From: Antedon mediterranea | Taxonomy: Eukaryota; Echinodermata; Crinoidea; Comatulida; Antedonidae | Length of the DNA: 64,000 nt | NCBI RefSeq assembly: GCF_964355755.1 | Contig: NC_092676.1 | Coordinates: 24,782,288 to 24,846,287, forward strand | Direction of reading: 5' to 3' | Notes under the pieces: model-generated | Database searches by the model: none | The model's input: only the letters and a program-made list of their open reading frames with translations | Told to the model about the DNA's origin: nothing | Shown: positions 60,074 through 64,000 of the stretch, piece by piece | Layout: each line of letters starts with the position of its first letter | Position numbering within the stretch: the stretch's first letter is position 1 | Position numbers and translations under genes: made by a program

Positions 60074-60258
60074 GGGCCTTTCACATCTGCTCCGACACGG
60101 TTCCGGTCCGGCGACGGCAAATCCAATCGTCCAATCAGTTTAATACGCGGCTACGCGCATATCGAATGGTGTATAGCCGCGTGAAGCGTCGTGAAAACAA
60201 ACATTGGGGTTCGAGTCGCCGTACCGTAACCGTGCCGGAACAGGTGTGAAAGACCCTA
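60074..60258. mobile_element. MITE with GGGCCTTTCACA ends
   Basis: The left end GGGCCTTTCACATCTGCTCC and right end GGAACAGGTGTGAAAGACCC are inverted repeats about 185 bp apart. The arms extend inward with GACACGG/CCGTGCC. The interior is GC-rich with CGCGGCTA/TAGCCGCG as a second palindrome. It is non-coding. Confidence 0.75.
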
Positions 60259-61975
60259 ATCGGCTCTACTAATAGAGGTATATATGTATTACCGTGAGTT
60301 TATGTAAAAAGTAACTATGGAAAAATGATATTTTAATATGATATCGTAGCTTTTGTGTGCTTTCAACAATTTGATTGAAACAAGTTCTAGTTGAATTGCA
60401 AAAAAATGAAATTGAAAACGATAACGTCTAGGTCATCAAGAAATAGCATATAAATGGCATTATTATTTATTAGATAGGCCTAGATAAGATTCAAAGAAAT
60501 ATTATCCATTTGGTCGACACTGATAGTTTATAATTTTACTGAAAGACCGTTTTTTGTGTGTGTATATTATGTCCTCAAGAAATACAAAATTAATAGCAGA
60601 GTTTGAGTACCGCAGTAGACACAGAGACGACGCAACGCTTCGGGTTATGTGAGTCCGTATTAATCTTTATGATACTGTGGGTTACGTCATTTTGCATTTT
60701 GTTAGCCAGCAGTGAATTGATCGTTGAATGGTGGTTACAAGATGGTCAAATCGAAGAAACTTCGGCGCCTAATCCGTATTGGTTTGCTGTCATAAAGCGT
60801 ATGCTTAACAAAAAAGAATTTCGATTTTTTGTATTCGTCAAACACGTAAAAAAACATTGAAAATGTCAACAGAGAACACATTCACATCATATATGACACA
60901 TTCATAAGCTTAAATTTAGAAATCGCTGCAGTTAGGTTAGGATAAACATTCTAGTAGTCGCAAGAGGCCCGATGAAAAGTCGGGGGGGGGGGGGGGTTCT
61001 TTATACTGATATAGGGGTCTACAGCATACCCCCTCCTTGTTGTGACTCTAGTTTTTCGTTTCCATACGGTACGGTCTAAATTTCCAACTAACATAATCCT
61101 ACGTCTCAAAGTATACTGATATCTGGATCGACTTTCGTGATCTAATTTAAAAACAATTGAAATCCTTCAAACACGATACCTGCATCATTGTGACGGTCGA
61201 TATTTTCATCAACGAAATGCAGAGGGTGGGTAAATACGGAATGTGTAACATTTTTTTTAACGTAAGAGCGGTCGTTAGCCACTTGTAAATTCCTCCAACT
61301 TAAGGAAACGTCGTCGTGGATCGCGGAGGAAACGGGAATAATTCGGTCGCTTTGATCACACGACGCGTATTATTCTTCCGCAATACGTACGACGCGAGTG
61401 TATATGCGTCGTGGGTATACATGACAGATGTGACCAAAACGTGACTATACAGCATCGCGGATACGACGCGGAATTCAACCTCTTACATTTCAATTTTCAC
61501 TTTCAATCATAACCTAATTGATAGTTTTTATCACAGGAAGCTTCTGAGTTTTATGAATTACTTAGGGAATGTTTACTAATCATCAGAACAGCAGAAAGTC
61601 ACAGGTTTCTCATGAAAAACTCGACAAAACATTCTTTTGTTTTAAGTTCACGGTATGTTTGGTGACGTGAATCCCCTTTGAAGATCAAATCAGTTAAAGA
61701 AAGAAAACTATAGGCTACGGTTGATACATGTTCTACCCACCATGTGGGTCCTGTAGCTAAAATACTTGGGGTCCGAACCGTCCCTTGTCGGATCCTGGCT
61801 ACGGCCCTTGTATACTAGGCCTATAACATACATATTTTTTTGCTGTTGGTCTGTACGTGATTATCTTTCACGACCATTTTACAGGGTGCGGTTATTTTCC
61901 GGGTAATAAAAAAACACTTAACCTTGATATTGATAGTGTCACAAGGCATTCATTGACAATGAAACCACAAAAGGG

Positions 61976-62105
61976 ACGCGCGCGTTGAAACGATGATAAT
62001 ATGGTACATATTTTGTACGCGCGCGTTAAAACGATGATAATATGGTACATATTTTGTACGCGCGCGTTAAAAAAGGCCAGTAATAATGGTACGCTTTTTG
62101 TACGC
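61976..62105. repeat. 41-bp tandem repeat, about three units
   Basis: Units contain GCGCGCGTT, AAACGATGATAATATGG and TACATATTTTGTAC, at exactly 41-bp spacing (61981, 62022, 62063). The third unit is altered. CG-rich ends sit within AT-rich DNA. Confidence 0.85.
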
Positions 62106-63931
62106 ACCCCAGGTTTGTGTTTCTCTCTTGGTGCTTTTGATAAATTACATGACAAATTGTCAATTTTACTTTATAAACATCGCATTTAGAGAGCATTAAA
62201 ATAATATTATATGCATTAAAAATAAGGCACAGCGAACGATCAGCTTTTCTGCTGACCTTAACAGACCCATTACACGCGTACACTGATTAAAAGGCACCCG
62301 GCAATTCGCCTTCATCAAGCGCCATGTGTGTAATTTAGGACGTAATTAAGCTTTAATACACGAATCTCTTTCTCACATTATTATATGTAATTACACTAGA
62401 ATATTCCCGTGCGCTGCTGCTAAGCAACCAATCTGTCGTATATCACGCGTCACTGGGCAATCAAGAAAACGCTACATACGTCATCCGTTTATTCGTTTAA
62501 TCATCATCCATCGTCAAGATAACTTGACTATTGAGAAAATGTGTACAGTATAAGAATACATCAATGACGTCATATACAGCATTATTCCGACTGAATTGCT
62601 ATAGCAACAGACATGCATTTTGACAGCTTCTTAAGGTACTTTTGATATTTCTAAATCTATGAAAAAGAACAACAAAAAAATAAATAAAGCACAACAAATG
62701 TATTTTCAATATTGTTTCATCTTCATTTTTCTTTTAATCTAAAAAGCTTATATACAGTATACCATTGACAGAGGGTATGATATTAATCACGAAAATTTAA
62801 GACACTGAGGATGTTGATTTGACTAATCGAAAAAATCATTAAAATAATACAATAATATTCTCTAGTAACTAATTATTTACATAACAATAAACTCTAAACT
62901 TTCAATCTTAGTAAATCTGCTTATACAGACTTAAACCGGAGAGAAAAAATAGGGGAAATAAAGACAACATGCGAAGGCTATATCAACACTGCAATGCAAT
63001 AACTATAATACAACAGGTATAAAATAAAAACTGTTCATTAAAAACGATTGGATTAATATTAAATAAGTTAATTTTATCAATAACCAATTCAATTAATAAG
63101 TTAGTTTTATTGATGATTAATAATTATATTGTAAAAAATATTTCTTTAATGACTATAGTAATTAGAACATCTGTCATATTAAATATTATGTTGTTTTATC
63201 TGAACAATCTTTACTAATCAAAAACTCATTTAAAAACATTCGCCATTTACAAGAAAAGAAGAAAATTATTTGGCACTCCATACTTTGCATACTTGGCACT
63301 CCATACTTTGCAGCTTCCACTAGTTTTTCCTTGTAGTATAGTACGATAAAAAAAAAATGTCAAGACTTTTTCTTTTACTAGGTAACAACAAAGACTACAC
63401 TTATGCCAATTCAAGTTGTGATAGCTTCTGTGACTGATACCAGTTTCCGAATTTAGTTTTGTTATGCTCTATTGTTTGTAAGTATATACTACCTATAATA
63501 TAATTTCAACTCGTTCTTAGAACTGCAAAGAACTCACTAAACGCAATAATATGTTATGCATTCAAAGAGGGAGGTTCCCAACACCAATCTTTGTACGAGT
63601 ATATGGTGGGCGGGACAGATGTAATAAGTCAGCCTAACTTATGCATGATAGTCATTCCTCACAGAACATTACACCTCAATAGCTAATGTCCATAGAGGTC
63701 TTTTCTAATAAAAAAGAAAGCATTTGGTTTCAAATTTGTCAATGATGAGGATAATTATCGTTACAAACTAGATACATGGTTCAATGCCAAATCTTTTTCT
63801 ACATTGTATTCAAACACAAGCCCATGGGGCTATCATAATGACTATAAAATGCAATACAAATTTGTGTCCAATTCTGGATATTCATCTAACACAACATAGT
63901 ACATTAAGATACAGGTTAAACTCAATATCTT

Positions 63932-64000
63932 AAGCTCTGTCTACACTATCAAACTAGTTTGACAAAAAAGTGTGACGTTTCCACATGGTAGTGATATACT
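63932..64000. mobile_element. CTACACTATC-family MITE, cut by window end
   Basis: TTAA is followed by GCTCTGTCTACACTATCAAA and the usual interior (TGGTAGTGATAT). The right end is outside the window. Confidence 0.72.

Noticed and set aside
60603-60860. 85-codon frame with one membrane-like segment
   Set aside because: No ATG at the start, no family resemblance and no neighbouring exons; kept only as a note.

Overview
The window is eukaryotic nuclear DNA from a marine invertebrate deuterostome, most likely an echinoderm. I infer this from spliced animal genes with long introns, a secreted protein built from many HYR domains plus a C-type lectin domain, an invertebrate-type vinculin, and dense small repeats. 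The species cannot be fixed from sequence alone. Exon borders were found by eye from GT/AG signals, reading-frame phase and protein family knowledge.

Four protein genes are supported. (1) 1-15 kb, minus strand: an extracellular modular protein read right to left as possible signal peptide, divergent HYR-like domain, C-type lectin domain, then at least 11 HYR domains. Each domain sits in one phase 1-1 exon. The 3' end lies beyond the left edge and the first exon is uncertain. (2) 22.7-39.3 kb, plus strand: a complete vinculin gene of 25 coding exons, all in phase, giving 1086 aa. It has two central repeats instead of the three in vertebrates and a very long proline-rich linker. (3) 47.4-49.5 kb, minus strand: a complete akirin gene of four coding exons (195 aa), the last only 11 nt long. 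(4) 51.5-55.4 kb, minus strand: a complete MFSD9/SLC22A18-like major facilitator transporter of six coding exons (423 aa).

The rest is repeat-rich. It holds a 1.75-kb Mutator-like element with perfect 9-bp target duplications, a 5'-truncated LINE copy with a 15-bp target duplication, decayed LINE reverse transcriptase pieces, several MITE families (one with TTAA target sites shown by a nested insertion in a SINE), two tRNA-derived SINE families, a foldback element just upstream of vinculin, a 3.4-kb array of palindromic repeats at 40.9-44.3 kb, a minisatellite at 20.4-20.9 kb, a CTAG-rich low-complexity tract inside the transporter gene, and a GAT microsatellite. I see no convincing protein gene at 15.1-22.7, 39.3-47.3 or 55.5-64 kb.

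The four genes look like unrelated neighbours: cell adhesion (vinculin), nuclear regulation (akirin), membrane transport (MFSD9-like) and extracellular recognition (HYR/lectin). The akirin and transporter genes lie in tandem on the minus strand. Vinculin converges on them across the palindromic array.
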